Under the pieces are notes generated by a model that saw nothing but the letters and a program-made list of their open reading frames with translations, did not search any database and was not told where the DNA came from. Shown here piece after piece: positions 28,504 to 38,746 of a DNA stretch of 64,000 nucleotides (positions are counted from its first letter, which is position 1; each line of letters opens with the position of its first letter). The stretch is from CAVSKL01 sp963728475 [NCBI: Candidatus Eiseniibacteriota bacterium] (GTDB taxonomy: Bacteria; Eisenbacteria; RBG-16-71-46; JABDJR01), in assembly GCA_963728475.1 (NCBI GenBank), contig CAVSKL010000001.1:496001-560000 (forward strand), read 5' to 3'. The position numbers were made by a program, and so were the translations under genes.

Positions 28504-29583
28504 TCAGTCCTGCAACGAGTCCAGATCGAGCCGGTACAGGACGAGGTTCCGGCTGTCCGCCTCCGGGGGGGCGATCCAGACCGGCACCACCACCCTGCGG
28601 GCGGCCCAGTCGACCGCCGCCTGCCCCATCCGGACGTACTCCTCCGGGGGGCCGAAGGCCCGCCAGGTGGCGCCTCCGTCCCGGGTCCAGCAGAGGGAGT
28701 CCGCCGTCACCAGAACCTCCATCGGTTGGGACGGGTTCACCAGAACCCGGGTATCCGCCCGGGCGGCCAGGACCTCCTTCACCGTCTGCATCCCGTCGGT
28801 GGAGACGAACACCTTGCGGTTGATCCCGAGGTAGACCCGCTCCGGGTCGGCGGCGGCCGAGGCGATCCCGGTCACGCTCCCGTCCGCGGTCACCCCCAGG
28901 AGCTTGGACAGGTGGATCCAGGACCATGTGGCCCCGCCGTCGCCGGACCGGAAGAGGTAGGGGGTGTAGAAGGCGCTCCGCCCGCCGTGGTAGACGGCGT
29001 TTCCGCAGGCGTAAAGGCGGCTCTCCTGCACCCAGGAATCCTGGCTTCCGTATACCCGGGTCCAGCCGGCCCCTCCGTCGCCGGAGAGGAGGACGCCCCC
29101 GTCCATGGAGGAGGCCAGGAGCGTCCCCTCGCCGGGGGCGATCAGGTCGGTGAGAAGGGTGACCTCGGCGCTCGCGGGGAGGGGTGTCCAGTCGGCCTCG
29201 CCGGAGTCGATCCGGTAAATGCCGGGTCTCCCGTGGGCGTCCGCGACCCCGGCGTACATCCGGCTCCCCGACCAGGCGAGGGCCCGGACTCCGGACAGCC
29301 CGGGCAGGCCGGTATCGGCATCCTCGAAGCCCGATCCCACCCTCGACCAGTCCCCTTCCCAGGCCGGGTGCCGGCGCAGGCACCCCTGGGCGCCCGCCGC
29401 CACATACAGGGCCCCGCCGGCCAGATAGGGGCGGCAGGTTTCGAACACACCGGTGCTGAGGACCGACCAGGGTTCTCCCGGAACGGGATCGGACGGCGGT
29501 CCGGTGACGGCGTCCCCCCCGCACGAGGAGACGGCGAAGATCAGGATCGGAGCCAGGAACGCCGCGTTCAGTTGGAACCGCAT
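28504..29583 (-). CDS. Asp-box (BNR-type) beta-propeller lipoprotein
   Basis: 359 residues from ATG 29583, which has GAGGTG 6 bases upstream and opens with a lipoprotein signal peptide (AVSSC, then GGDAVTGPP). The body has repeated Asp-box motifs S-x-D-x-G-x-x-W: LSGDGGAGW, RSGDGGATW and TRDGGATW, plus an SGSRMYAGV-type strand. These place it with sialidase/YCF48-like propellers. No catalytic residues of sialidases are recognisable, so ligand binding or scaffolding at the membrane surface is more likely. A 48-residue reading frame ends 11 bases before its start and may be co-translated. Confidence 0.75.
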   Translation of the reverse strand: MRFQLNAAFLAPILIFAVSSCGGDAVTGPPSDPVPGEPWSVLSTGVFETCRPYLAGGALYVAAGAQGCLRRHPAWEGDWSRVGSGFEDADTGLPGLSGVRALAWSGSRMYAGVADAHGRPGIYRIDSGEADWTPLPASAEVTLLTDLIAPGEGTLLASSMDGGVLLSGDGGAGWTRVYGSQDSWVQESRLYACGNAVYHGGRSAFYTPYLFRSGDGGATWSWIHLSKLLGVTADGSVTGIASAAADPERVYLGINRKVFVSTDGMQTVKEVLAARADTRVLVNPSQPMEVLVTADSLCWTRDGGATWRAFGPPEEYVRMGQAAVDWAARRVVVPVWIAPPEADSRNLVLYRLDLDSLQD

Positions 29584-29593
29584 CTTGACCACC

Positions 29594-29740
29594 TCACTTC
29601 CGGCGGACGTCGCCGCCCGCTCCGGCACTCCGCCGGGGGGAGCTCCCCGGATGCGTGAAGTAGCGCAGGAGTCCCGGGGCCGCCGCTCCCGCAGATGCCG
29701 CGGCGGCCAGGAGCAGCGCCTCGCAACGGAGGTATCTCAT
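29594..29740 (-). CDS. small secretory-type reading frame (48 residues)
   Basis: ATG 29740 has GGAGAG 7-8 bases upstream and the frame closes at 29594, 11 bases before the propeller lipoprotein start. It begins MRYLRCEALLLAAAASAGAA, a signal-peptide or membrane-helix-like segment, then a Pro/Ser/Arg/Gly-rich tail. Good ribosome site and tight coupling support translation. No family is recognised; it could also be a short leader peptide of the lipoprotein gene. Confidence 0.45.
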   Translation of the reverse strand: MRYLRCEALLLAAAASAGAAAPGLLRYFTHPGSSPRRSAGAGGDVRRK

Positions 29741-30060
29741 GGCTTCTCTCCGTCCGGGAGGGTCCACGCGCGGGGGGAGCGATCAGGGACCCGCATCTCC
29801 TTGTACGCCCGGATCGCCCGGTCGCGGTCCGGCGTCGGAAGAGCGGTCGCTCTACCCGGTCGGGGGGCGGTTCGCTCTTCCGAATGGAAGTTATAGGACT
29901 CCGGCCGGGGGGGTGCAATAGGATTAATTATTAAATGACTTCAATCATCGTAAAAGTATAAATGGCCTTTCCCGCCGTCGCCGTCTTCCCCCGCCCAACC
30001 GGGTCGGAAGGAGGCCGCGGCGAGGCTCCGCGGGCCTCGGCCCGTCCGGGGCGTTCCCGG
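29741..30060. other. intergenic region with an A+T-rich promoter-like patch
   Basis: 320 bases without a supported gene. Positions 29915-29965 are strikingly A+T-rich for this genome. On the minus strand TTGAAG (29939-29944) precedes an AT-rich spacer and TATTGC (29915-29920) at 18 bases, a plausible but weak promoter for the small frame and the propeller lipoprotein. Confidence 0.4.
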
Positions 30061-31623
30061 TCAGGCGCTGGCGCCGGCCTCCAGGAGGAGCGATTCCGCC
30101 AGCTCGGGGTCGAACTTGGCGCCGGCGTCGCTTCGCACCATGCGGAGCGCCTCCGCCTGGCTCCGCGCCGGCCGGTAGGCCCGGGGGCTGGTGAGCGCCT
30201 CCAGCGAGTCGGCCACCGCCAGGATCCGGGCCTCCAGGGGAATGGCCTCGCCGGCCAGCCCCGCCGGGTAGCCGCCTCCGTCCCACCGCTCGTGGTGGTG
30301 GCGGACCGCGGCCAGGATGCGGTCGGGCCACGAGGCCTCGGTCAGGAGGCGCACGCCGTCCTCGGGATGGCGGCGGATGAGCCGCCAGTCGGAAACGGTG
30401 AGCGGCGCCATCTTCGACCAGAGCTCGACGTCGACCTCGAACCGGCCCACGTCGTGAAGGAGAGCGCTCACGGTGAGAAGCGAGAGGTCGTCACCGTCCA
30501 TGCCGAGGCGCAACCCGATGTCCTCGGCGAGGCGGGCCACCCGCAGGCTGTGCCCGCGGAGATAGGGATCGCGGGCCTCCAGGTGGGTGACCAGGAGCCC
30601 CAGCGTCCCCGCCGAGACGTGGCGCTCCCGCGTCCAGCGTTCCTGGGAGATGAAGACCGGAACCAGGGCGGATAGGAGGAACTGGCCGGCGCGGAGCGTC
30701 TCCCCGTCGGGGGCGCCTCCCCCCGGGCCCTCGCCCAGGAGCACGATCCCCAGCAGCTTTCCCTTCTGCAGGACCGGGAGAGCGGCGGTGAACCCGCCGG
30801 CGGCGAGGATCCCCACCTCCACGCGCACCGCCGGCACCTGGCTCAACCGCTCCACCACCAGCGGGGTCCCCGCTCCCTCCAGGAGCGAGGCCAGGTCGCC
30901 GTGGGCGTGGACGCGGATGCGGTCGGCGAGGCGGTCGGCCACCCCCCACCAGGCGTGGGTCACGAACCACGCCGCCCCCTCGTGGGCCGGGCTCAGGAAG
31001 GCGAGCCGGTCCACCGAGAGCTGGGCCGAGAGGTGGCGGAGCACGGTGCGCTGGAACGAGGCGGGATCGGCGCCGGGATCGAGACGCTGATGGAACTCCA
31101 CCGCGCGCTCGAGGAGGGTCACGTTCCTCTTGAGCTGCGTGCGGAGTTCGGCCAGGTCCCGCTTGAGGGCCTCGGTCTGGTCGGCGATGGAGTCCTTGTC
31201 GTCCCGGAGCCGGCTCACCGCCTGCCGGCGATCGAGGGCGCGCCGCACCCGGATCACCGCTTCCTGGCCCGAGCACGGGCGGGCCAGGCAGTCCTCGGCG
31301 CCGAGCACCAGCGATTTCAGGCGGAGCTGCTCGTCCTTGGCGTCGGCGGTCACGATCACCGGAACCCCGGGAGCGGCGATGCGCACGGCGTCGAGTAGCC
31401 GGAAGCCGGCGGCCTGGATGAACGAGGCGTCGAGGATCACCGCGGAGGGATCGCGATAGGAGAGGGCGAGGGTCGCCGCTTCCGGGGACGGGCAGCGGTG
31501 GGGGCGATACCCCGCCCGGGCGAAGGCCTCGGAGATCGCGTCGGCCCACTCCCCGTCCGGCACCGCCAGCACCACCCGCTGGGCGGACGGCCGCGCCACC
31601 TCTTCCCGAGTCGAATGCGACAC
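30061..31623 (-). CDS. receiver-like / GAF-like / HD-GYP phosphodiesterase
   Basis: 520 residues from GTG 31623, chosen because GGAGG lies about 6 bases upstream; a TTG start 40 codons earlier would add a poly-Arg stretch. Residues ~10-130 resemble a receiver (AVILDASFI, VPVIVTADA) but the conserved KP lysine is Arg (ARP). A coiled coil and a GAF-like region follow. The C-terminal ~170 residues are an HD-GYP domain: RGHSLRVARLAEDIG, LLHDVGRF, HPEDGVRLL, HHHERWDGGGYPAGLAG, IPLEARILAVADSLEALTS. Expected to hydrolyse cyclic-di-GMP. It complements the GGDEF protein at 14136-15098. Confidence 0.85.
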   Translation of the reverse strand: MSHSTREEVARPSAQRVVLAVPDGEWADAISEAFARAGYRPHRCPSPEAATLALSYRDPSAVILDASFIQAAGFRLLDAVRIAAPGVPVIVTADAKDEQLRLKSLVLGAEDCLARPCSGQEAVIRVRRALDRRQAVSRLRDDKDSIADQTEALKRDLAELRTQLKRNVTLLERAVEFHQRLDPGADPASFQRTVLRHLSAQLSVDRLAFLSPAHEGAAWFVTHAWWGVADRLADRIRVHAHGDLASLLEGAGTPLVVERLSQVPAVRVEVGILAAGGFTAALPVLQKGKLLGIVLLGEGPGGGAPDGETLRAGQFLLSALVPVFISQERWTRERHVSAGTLGLLVTHLEARDPYLRGHSLRVARLAEDIGLRLGMDGDDLSLLTVSALLHDVGRFEVDVELWSKMAPLTVSDWRLIRRHPEDGVRLLTEASWPDRILAAVRHHHERWDGGGYPAGLAGEAIPLEARILAVADSLEALTSPRAYRPARSQAEALRMVRSDAGAKFDPELAESLLLEAGASA

Positions 31624-32266
31624 CCTGGGCCTCCGCGTTCCGATCGATCGCCGGCGGCGGCGCCGGCGCGTGTTCTGGGCGAGGGCCGCCGGCGCGGCCC
31701 GTCCGTTTTCCGCGGGGGCGCCGGGAGAGTCCGCCCGCGTCAAGGAAGAGGGGGAGGGAAGGCTTGCGCCGGCCGGCCGACCGAGTTAGCTCCCACCACC
31801 GGTCCCGGTCCCTCCCCCCGCGCTCCCGGTCACCGGTTTCGGCCCGGGACCGGCGGCGCGGCAACCGCTATCAACGCAACGGGCATGCCACCCCGGGGAC
31901 GCGGGGCCCGGGGGCCTCCCGATTTTCATCCCGAATCACATCCCATTGGCGGACAGCGGGTTGCCGCGGGATGCGGCCGGGCGATTCGCAAGCCGCAGCC
32001 CCTTTTGCACGAGCAAGTTGCAGTCTACCGCGAGCGCGGAGACCCCCCCCCGGCGCTCCCGGGGGCAATTCCCCCGTGGCTGGGGATTCCCGCCCAGGGA
32101 TGCGCTTCCATTATTGCTTGGTAGACTAGGTGTTACCGGGGAGGAAACGGGGCCGGGACCGCCGCGGAACGCTATCGCGGAGGCCGGCCGGCCCGGGTGG
32201 CACATGGGTTGCTGAGTGGACTCGTGGGGGGAAGGACCGTCCGCCCCTGAAAGCGAGGTGTTTCGC
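31624..32266. other. divergent intergenic region of about 640 bases
   Basis: Lies between the HD-GYP gene (leftwards) and the unknown gene at 32267 (rightwards). No supported gene. An A+T-richer patch at 32110-32135 with TAGACT is a weak -10 candidate for the rightward gene, without a good -35. Confidence 0.4.
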
Positions 32267-33106
32267 TTGGACGAATCCAGATTCCTCTTCACCGATCTCA
32301 CCGACGAGGCGCGGCAGGTCAAGCCGTCGTACTACTTCATGATGCGCTCGCTCCTGCATTCGCGGATCGACATCGGCGAGACCTCGGACGAGGAGCACGG
32401 CGAAGAGGACGTGAACGTCTACCTCGCCCACCTGCTCCGATCCTTCAGCGACCCCGCGTATCTGGAGGAGTCCCGGCCGTTCCTTCACCGCTACGACCAC
32501 GAGGTGTTCGGGCGGCTCGCACGCTCCACCGACGCGCGGCTCAAATACCGGATCTACAAGACCAACGCCGACTTCCTGCTGGTCTCAATCGGCATCTTCG
32601 ACGACCCCGGCCGCACCCTGATGGGGCGCGTCCCCGGCGCCGGCGCCGGCGCGGCGCGGAAGGGATTCGAGCCAAGCGAGGAGGCGGTGATGGGACGCGG
32701 CCGCACCTATTATCAGTTCGCCTACAGCTACAGCCAGATGGTGCACCGGGAGCGCCCCGCCATCACCGAGGTGCTGGAGAAGCTCTCCCAGGGCTTCGAC
32801 CGCTACACGCGGATCCTGGCCCACCTCCGGGGCGAGTACATGGACATCGTGCACGAGCTGAGCCGGGGCGAGGTGTACCATCTGGAGCGCTCGCTCAACA
32901 GCGAAAGCCGGCGGGAGGCGTTGCACGAACGGCAGGACGACTTCCTCGACGCCTACGCGCAGTGGAAGCGCTCCGGGTCGGAGGAGGCGCGGGAGTCGGT
33001 GGAACGGGCGGCGGCGGCGGTGCGGGAGCTGGACCCGGAGTTCAATTTCCGGCTGGAGCGGGGCGACCCCCAGGCCCCGGACGACGATTCCGCCGATAAG
33101 GGTTAA
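32267..33106 (+). CDS. uncharacterised cytoplasmic protein
   Basis: I do not recognise this protein (279 residues from TTG 32267). TTG is preferred because GCGAGGTG sits about 6-7 bases upstream; an in-frame GTG at 32216 has no ribosome site. There is no signal peptide. Visible parts: SRFLFTDLTDEARQVKPSYY, an acidic stretch (ETSDEEHGEEDVNVYLAHLL), RLARSTDARLKYRIYKTNADFLLVSIGIFDD, an aromatic block RTYYQFAYSYSQM, then charged helices and an acidic C-terminus. The FDD/Y-rich centre suggests a folded helical domain. It stands alone between divergent HD-GYP and convergent hydrolase genes. Confidence 0.65.
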   Translation: MDESRFLFTDLTDEARQVKPSYYFMMRSLLHSRIDIGETSDEEHGEEDVNVYLAHLLRSFSDPAYLEESRPFLHRYDHEVFGRLARSTDARLKYRIYKTNADFLLVSIGIFDDPGRTLMGRVPGAGAGAARKGFEPSEEAVMGRGRTYYQFAYSYSQMVHRERPAITEVLEKLSQGFDRYTRILAHLRGEYMDIVHELSRGEVYHLERSLNSESRREALHERQDDFLDAYAQWKRSGSEEARESVERAAAAVRELDPEFNFRLERGDPQAPDDDSADKG

Positions 33107-33232
33107 GAACCGCGGGGAACGGACGAAATAACGGTTGGAGCTTCTCATCCCGGCCACGGCCGGGACAGGGGTTCCTCGCCTCCTCCCAGTCCCACTTGCA
33201 CCACAACGTTGCGGGAGGAGGTGCTCTTTCCC

Positions 33233-33259
33233 GGGGCCGGCGCCGCCCGCGCCGGCCCC
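33233..33259. terminator. bidirectional hairpin between convergent genes
   Basis: A perfect 10-bp GC stem, GGGGCCGGCG (33233-33242) with CGCCGGCCCC (33250-33259) and a 7-base loop, lies between stops at 33106 and 33307. No U-run on either side. Confidence 0.5.
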
Positions 33260-33306
33260 GATCCTCTGCCCGGCCCCGGAGGCGAGCGCCACCCGCCCGG
33301 ATCCGG

Positions 33307-34056
33307 TCACTTCCCGCCGGCGAGCGCCTCCACGAAAAGCTCGGTCAGTCTGCCGAACGCCTGCTCCGCCCCCTTGGGGTCGTAGGCGGCGCTGTCGGGC
33401 ACGGTCCAGCCGTGGCCGTCGCCCGGGTAGAGTTCGCTCCGGTAGCGGCCGCCCCACGCCGCCAGCGCCTTCTCGAACTCCGCGATGGCCTCAGGGGGCA
33501 TGCTCCGGTCCCCGTCGGCGTGGCCGAAGTAGAGTCGGGCCTTCACCCGCGGGAGCACCCGGTGGGGGCTGGTGCCGGAATCGGTCCAGAGCCCCCCGCC
33601 GTGGAACGATGCCGCCGCGCCCACCTTTTCCGGCCGCGCCGCCGCGGTGCGGAGCGCCATGGATCCGGCGAAACAGAAGCCGAGCACGCCCACCGGGCCC
33701 CCGGCCACCGCGTCGAGCCCGGTGAGGGCGTCCACGTAGGCGGCGGCGTCGCGCTCGACCGCCTCGGGGGTGAGAGGACGCCGGAACTCCCCGAACAGCT
33801 TCAGCGTCCCTTCGTCCAGAGGCTTGGGCATTTCCTCCAGGAACGGGGCTTTGCCGGTCCGGTAGAAGATGTTCGGCATGAGGACGGTGTAACCCGTCCC
33901 GGCCAGCCGCCGGGCCATGGTCCGGTGGGCGGGACGGATCCCCCCGATGTCGGTGTAATGGACGACGCCGGGCCGGCGGCCGTCCTCGGGACGGTACAGA
34001 TAGCCGTCCGAGACTCCGTCGGGGGTGCGGACTTCAAAGGGCTCCTCGATGATCAT
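33307..34056 (-). CDS. dienelactone hydrolase-family alpha/beta hydrolase
   Basis: 249 residues. ATG 34056 follows GGAGGACGCC. The DLH triad is visible: nucleophile Cys in GVLGFCFAGS, Asp in FGHADGDRSM, His in PGDGHGWTVP. The DIGGIRPAHRTMARRLA segment with its Asp/Arg is also typical. The family hydrolyses dienelactones and other small esters; the real substrate cannot be named. Cytoplasmic, no signal peptide. It lies 78 bases after guaB in the same direction. Confidence 0.9.
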   Translation of the reverse strand: MIIEEPFEVRTPDGVSDGYLYRPEDGRRPGVVHYTDIGGIRPAHRTMARRLAGTGYTVLMPNIFYRTGKAPFLEEMPKPLDEGTLKLFGEFRRPLTPEAVERDAAAYVDALTGLDAVAGGPVGVLGFCFAGSMALRTAAARPEKVGAAASFHGGGLWTDSGTSPHRVLPRVKARLYFGHADGDRSMPPEAIAEFEKALAAWGGRYRSELYPGDGHGWTVPDSAAYDPKGAEQAFGRLTELFVEALAGGK

Positions 34057-34134
34057 GGCGTCCTCCGCTCGACACTGGATGAAGCGGGGCCCGGCGGCCC
34101 GGTCCCGGCGGCTCGGCGCGGTGGGAATCGAGGC

Positions 34135-36314
<2,180 letters not shown>

Positions 36315-36394
36315 CACGCGAGATGACTCCTCTTTAGGGGATGGATGAGCAAGCGGGTCGAGCTTTGGGGATGCCTCGGGCTTCAAGGGGAGGG

Positions 36395-36424
36395 AGTATA
36401 GGGGGGGCTTCGGAGGGGTGTCAA
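36395..36424 (-). promoter_or_regulatory. near-consensus promoter of the barrel gene
   Basis: Minus strand: perfect TTGACA (36419-36424), 18-base spacer, TATACT (36395-36400). Transcription would begin near 36388, leaving a ~75-base leader. Its -35 lies in the left arm of a perfect 11-bp inverted repeat (36416-36426 and 36434-36444). Confidence 0.7.
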
Positions 36425-36444
36425 GGAAGCCGGCCTTGACACCC
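36416..36444. repeat. 11-bp inverted repeat containing two opposed -35 boxes
   Basis: GGGTGTCAAGG (36416-36426) and CCTTGACACCC (36434-36444) are perfectly complementary with 7 bases between. Each arm contains the TTGACA box of one of two diverging promoters. Confidence 0.75.
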
Positions 36445-36464
36445 GAGGGGCCCTTTTCTACACT
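36436..36464 (+). promoter_or_regulatory. near-consensus promoter of the tRNA gene
   Basis: Perfect TTGACA (36436-36441), 17-base spacer, TACACT (36459-36464). The predicted start is near 36471, about 43 bases before the tRNA. Confidence 0.75.
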
Positions 36465-36513
36465 CCGTCCCCCGTCCGCGGCTGCCCTCCGGCGCGGACG
36501 TACGTCGTTCGGA

Positions 36514-36590
36514 GGCGGCTTAGCTCAGTCGGTTAGAGCAGCGGAATCATAATCCGCGTGTCCGGGGTTCAAGTCCCTGAGCCGCCACCA
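36514..36590 (+). tRNA. tRNA with CAU anticodon (elongator Met or Ile2)
   Basis: Cloverleaf: acceptor GGCGGCT/AGCCGCC perfectly paired, D-arm GCTC/GAGC, anticodon stem GCGGA/TCCGC with loop ATCATAA (anticodon CAT), T-arm CGGGG-TTCAAGT-CCCTG (4 pairs plus one G-G position), and an encoded 3' CCA. It is not an initiator tRNA because position 1 pairs with 72. The TTAGCTCAG start and CATAATC loop context resemble tRNA-Ile2, whose C34 is modified by TilS (encoded at 57864); elongator Met cannot be excluded. Its 3' end is 12 bases from the integrase remnant, as for an island attachment site. Confidence 0.93.
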
Positions 36591-36601
36591 CCCATCTTTC
36601 G

Positions 36602-37556
36602 TCAAGACATATGGTTGCGATTCGGGGTACCCCCCGTCTCCAACATGTCTCCAAGACTCCGGCCGCCGTCGGTGCCCTCCAGCAGCCGGATCGCCGCGTC
36701 GACTGCGGCCGGACTGAGGTGCATGTAGCGCTGCGTCGTCGTGAGATCGCGGTGACCCGCGAGCTCCTGGATCGCGCGCGCCGGCGCCCCGCGCATGGCG
36801 AGGTGCGAGCAGAACGTGTGCCGCAGGATATGAATGCCTTGGTTGGCCAGACCTGCCCTCCGCGCCGCGTTCCACACGTACACCTGGAGCATCTTCCGCG
36901 TGAGCGGCGTGCCGTCCCGCTGGCAGAGCACCCGACGCCCCTTGAGATGCCAGTGTGCCCTGAGCGCGTCGACAAGCCGCCCCGTGAGGGGCACCCGCCG
37001 CGACCGGCCGCCCTTGGGGGCGGTGACTCGACCTTCCCAGTCCGAGCGCTGGACATGGATTTCTCGCCGAGCGAGGTCCACGTCCGTCCACTCCAAGGCC
37101 AGCATCTCGCCGGCCCGCAGCCCCGCGTCGCCTCCCAGGAGCACCGCGAGGTGCGCCCGGGCGTCGTAGCCTCGTGCGGCTTCGATCAACCGGGCGTACT
37201 CATTGAAGTCATGGAAGGTTGCTTCGTGGCGTTGCGCTTTGAGGAGCCGGATCGAGCAGGGCATCTGGTCAATCACCTGCCACTCGACCGCTACTTTGAG
37301 GAGCGTACTCAGCACCGACAGGATGTTGTTGGCCGTCTTGGGCGCCAGGGTCGAGAGCTTCGACTTCAGGCGCTGGACGTCCTCGGTCCTGATCTGGTCG
37401 AGCTTCTTCCTCCCAAGGAAGGGGACGAGATGCAGCCGGAGAATGGTCTCCTTGGCCGCGATCCCGCTCGGCTTCTGCCGGTTCGCCTTGGCGTAGCCTT
37501 CGACAAAGGTCTTGGCAAAGGCCGCCAGCGTCGGCGCCTCCGACCCCCGGCCACGA
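36602..37556 (-). pseudogene. tyrosine integrase, 5'-truncated, beside the tRNA
   Basis: About 318 residues of a site-specific integrase reading towards the tRNA. The core-binding domain begins PTLAAFAKTFVEGYAKANRQ, and the catalytic domain has the Arg in GDAGLRAGEMLALEW, Lys near RVTAPKGGRSRRVPL, HILRHTFCSHL (His-x-x-Arg), LAGHRDLTTTQRYMHL (His and nucleophile Tyr). The catalytic domain looks intact but the N-terminal arm-binding part and start codon are missing, cut at ~37556 where an IS66 transposase begins on the other strand. Residues from EYARLIEAA to VWNA are repeated in a second remnant at 46530-46871. Confidence 0.8.
36871..37210. repeat. left copy of a ~340-bp direct repeat (integrase gene segment)
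   Basis: Matches 46530-46871 in the same orientation at roughly 85-90 percent by eye. Both are parts of integrase genes of the same subfamily. Confidence 0.75.
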
Positions 37557-38632
37557 CCGGGGAGAGCGGGGTCCGGTTCGATCCCTCGGTCCCGGTGAAG
37601 GTGATCGAGGTCCCGAACCCGGAGCTGGCCGACCGGCCTCCCGAGTCCTACGCGACGATCCGGGAAGTGGTGACGGAGCGTCTGGTGCAGAAGCCGTCGA
37701 CGTTCGAGGTCCACCGCTACGTGCGCCGGGTGGTGAAGCTGGAGGACGGGAGGCTCAGCTGTCCCCCGGCGCCGCCGGCGGTCCTGGATCGATGTCTGGC
37801 GGATGTGAGCCTGCTGGCGAACTTGGTGGTGGACAAGGTGCGCTACCACCTGCCGCTCTACCGCCAGCACCAGCGGATGGCCACGGCGGGGATCCGCCTG
37901 AGCCGGGCCACGCTGACGAACTGGTTCCACGCCACGGCCGAGCTGCTGGTGCCGATTCACGAGGCCCAGATGGCGTCGATCCTCGAGAGCGACGTGTTGT
38001 TGATGGACGAGACGCCCATCCGGGCGGGACCGGGGAAGTCGAAGGGCCGGATGAAGACGGGGTACTTCTGGCCGGTCCTGGGGGACCGGGGCGAGGTGGC
38101 GTTCCCGTTCTCGCCGACCCGGGGCCACCGGGTGGTGGTCGACACGCTGGGTGGGTTCGCGAACACGCTGGTGACCGACGGGTATGCGGCCTACGACAGG
38201 TATGAGGAGCAGGTCCGCGGGCTCGTCCACGCCCAGTGCTGGGCCCATGCGCGGCGGAACTTCGTGGGGGCGGAGCCCTCGGAACCGGAACCGTGCGGCC
38301 GGGTGCTGGATCTCATCGCCGAACTGTACGAGCACGAGGCGACGAGCCGGAACTGGGAGGACGCGAAGCGTCAGATCCACCGGGCGGAGCACGCGAAGCC
38401 GGTGGTGGATCGGATCTTCGGGGAGCTGGAGCGGGCGTTCGAGGATCGGGGCCTGCTGCCGAAGAGCCCGTTCACCCAGGCGGCGAACTATGCCCTGGAG
38501 CGCGAGGCGGGCCTGCGGGTGTTCCTCGGGGATCCCCGCGTGCCGGTGGACACCAACGCCGTGGAACGGCAGATCCGCCCGGTGGCCGTCGGCCGCAACT
38601 ATGCGCACCAAGGTGTTATGTGGAGTTTGTGA
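37557..38632 (+). pseudogene. IS66-family transposase, truncated at both ends
   Basis: The remnant runs from about PVKVIEVPNPELAD to AVGRNY, then a short foreign tail. The IS66 core is clear: SCPPAPPAVLDRCLADVSLLANLVVDKVRYHLPLYRQHQRM, LMDETPI (first catalytic Asp), LVTDGYAAYDRY (second Asp), HAQCWAHARRNF, and NAVERQIRPVAVGR (Glu). Missing are the N-terminal ~80-100 residues and ~90 C-terminal residues. The left cut is the integrase junction at ~37556; the right cut at ~38605 is the start of the RIT element. Confidence 0.8.
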
Positions 38633-38746
38633 ACCGGCGATGAGCCAACGGCTTGGGGGACAACCGATTCGCTGAGCGCGGACCTCGCCGGAGGCCGCAT
38701 AGTTCGGGCCGTCTATCTGGGACAACCACCCACAAGGAAGACGGCC

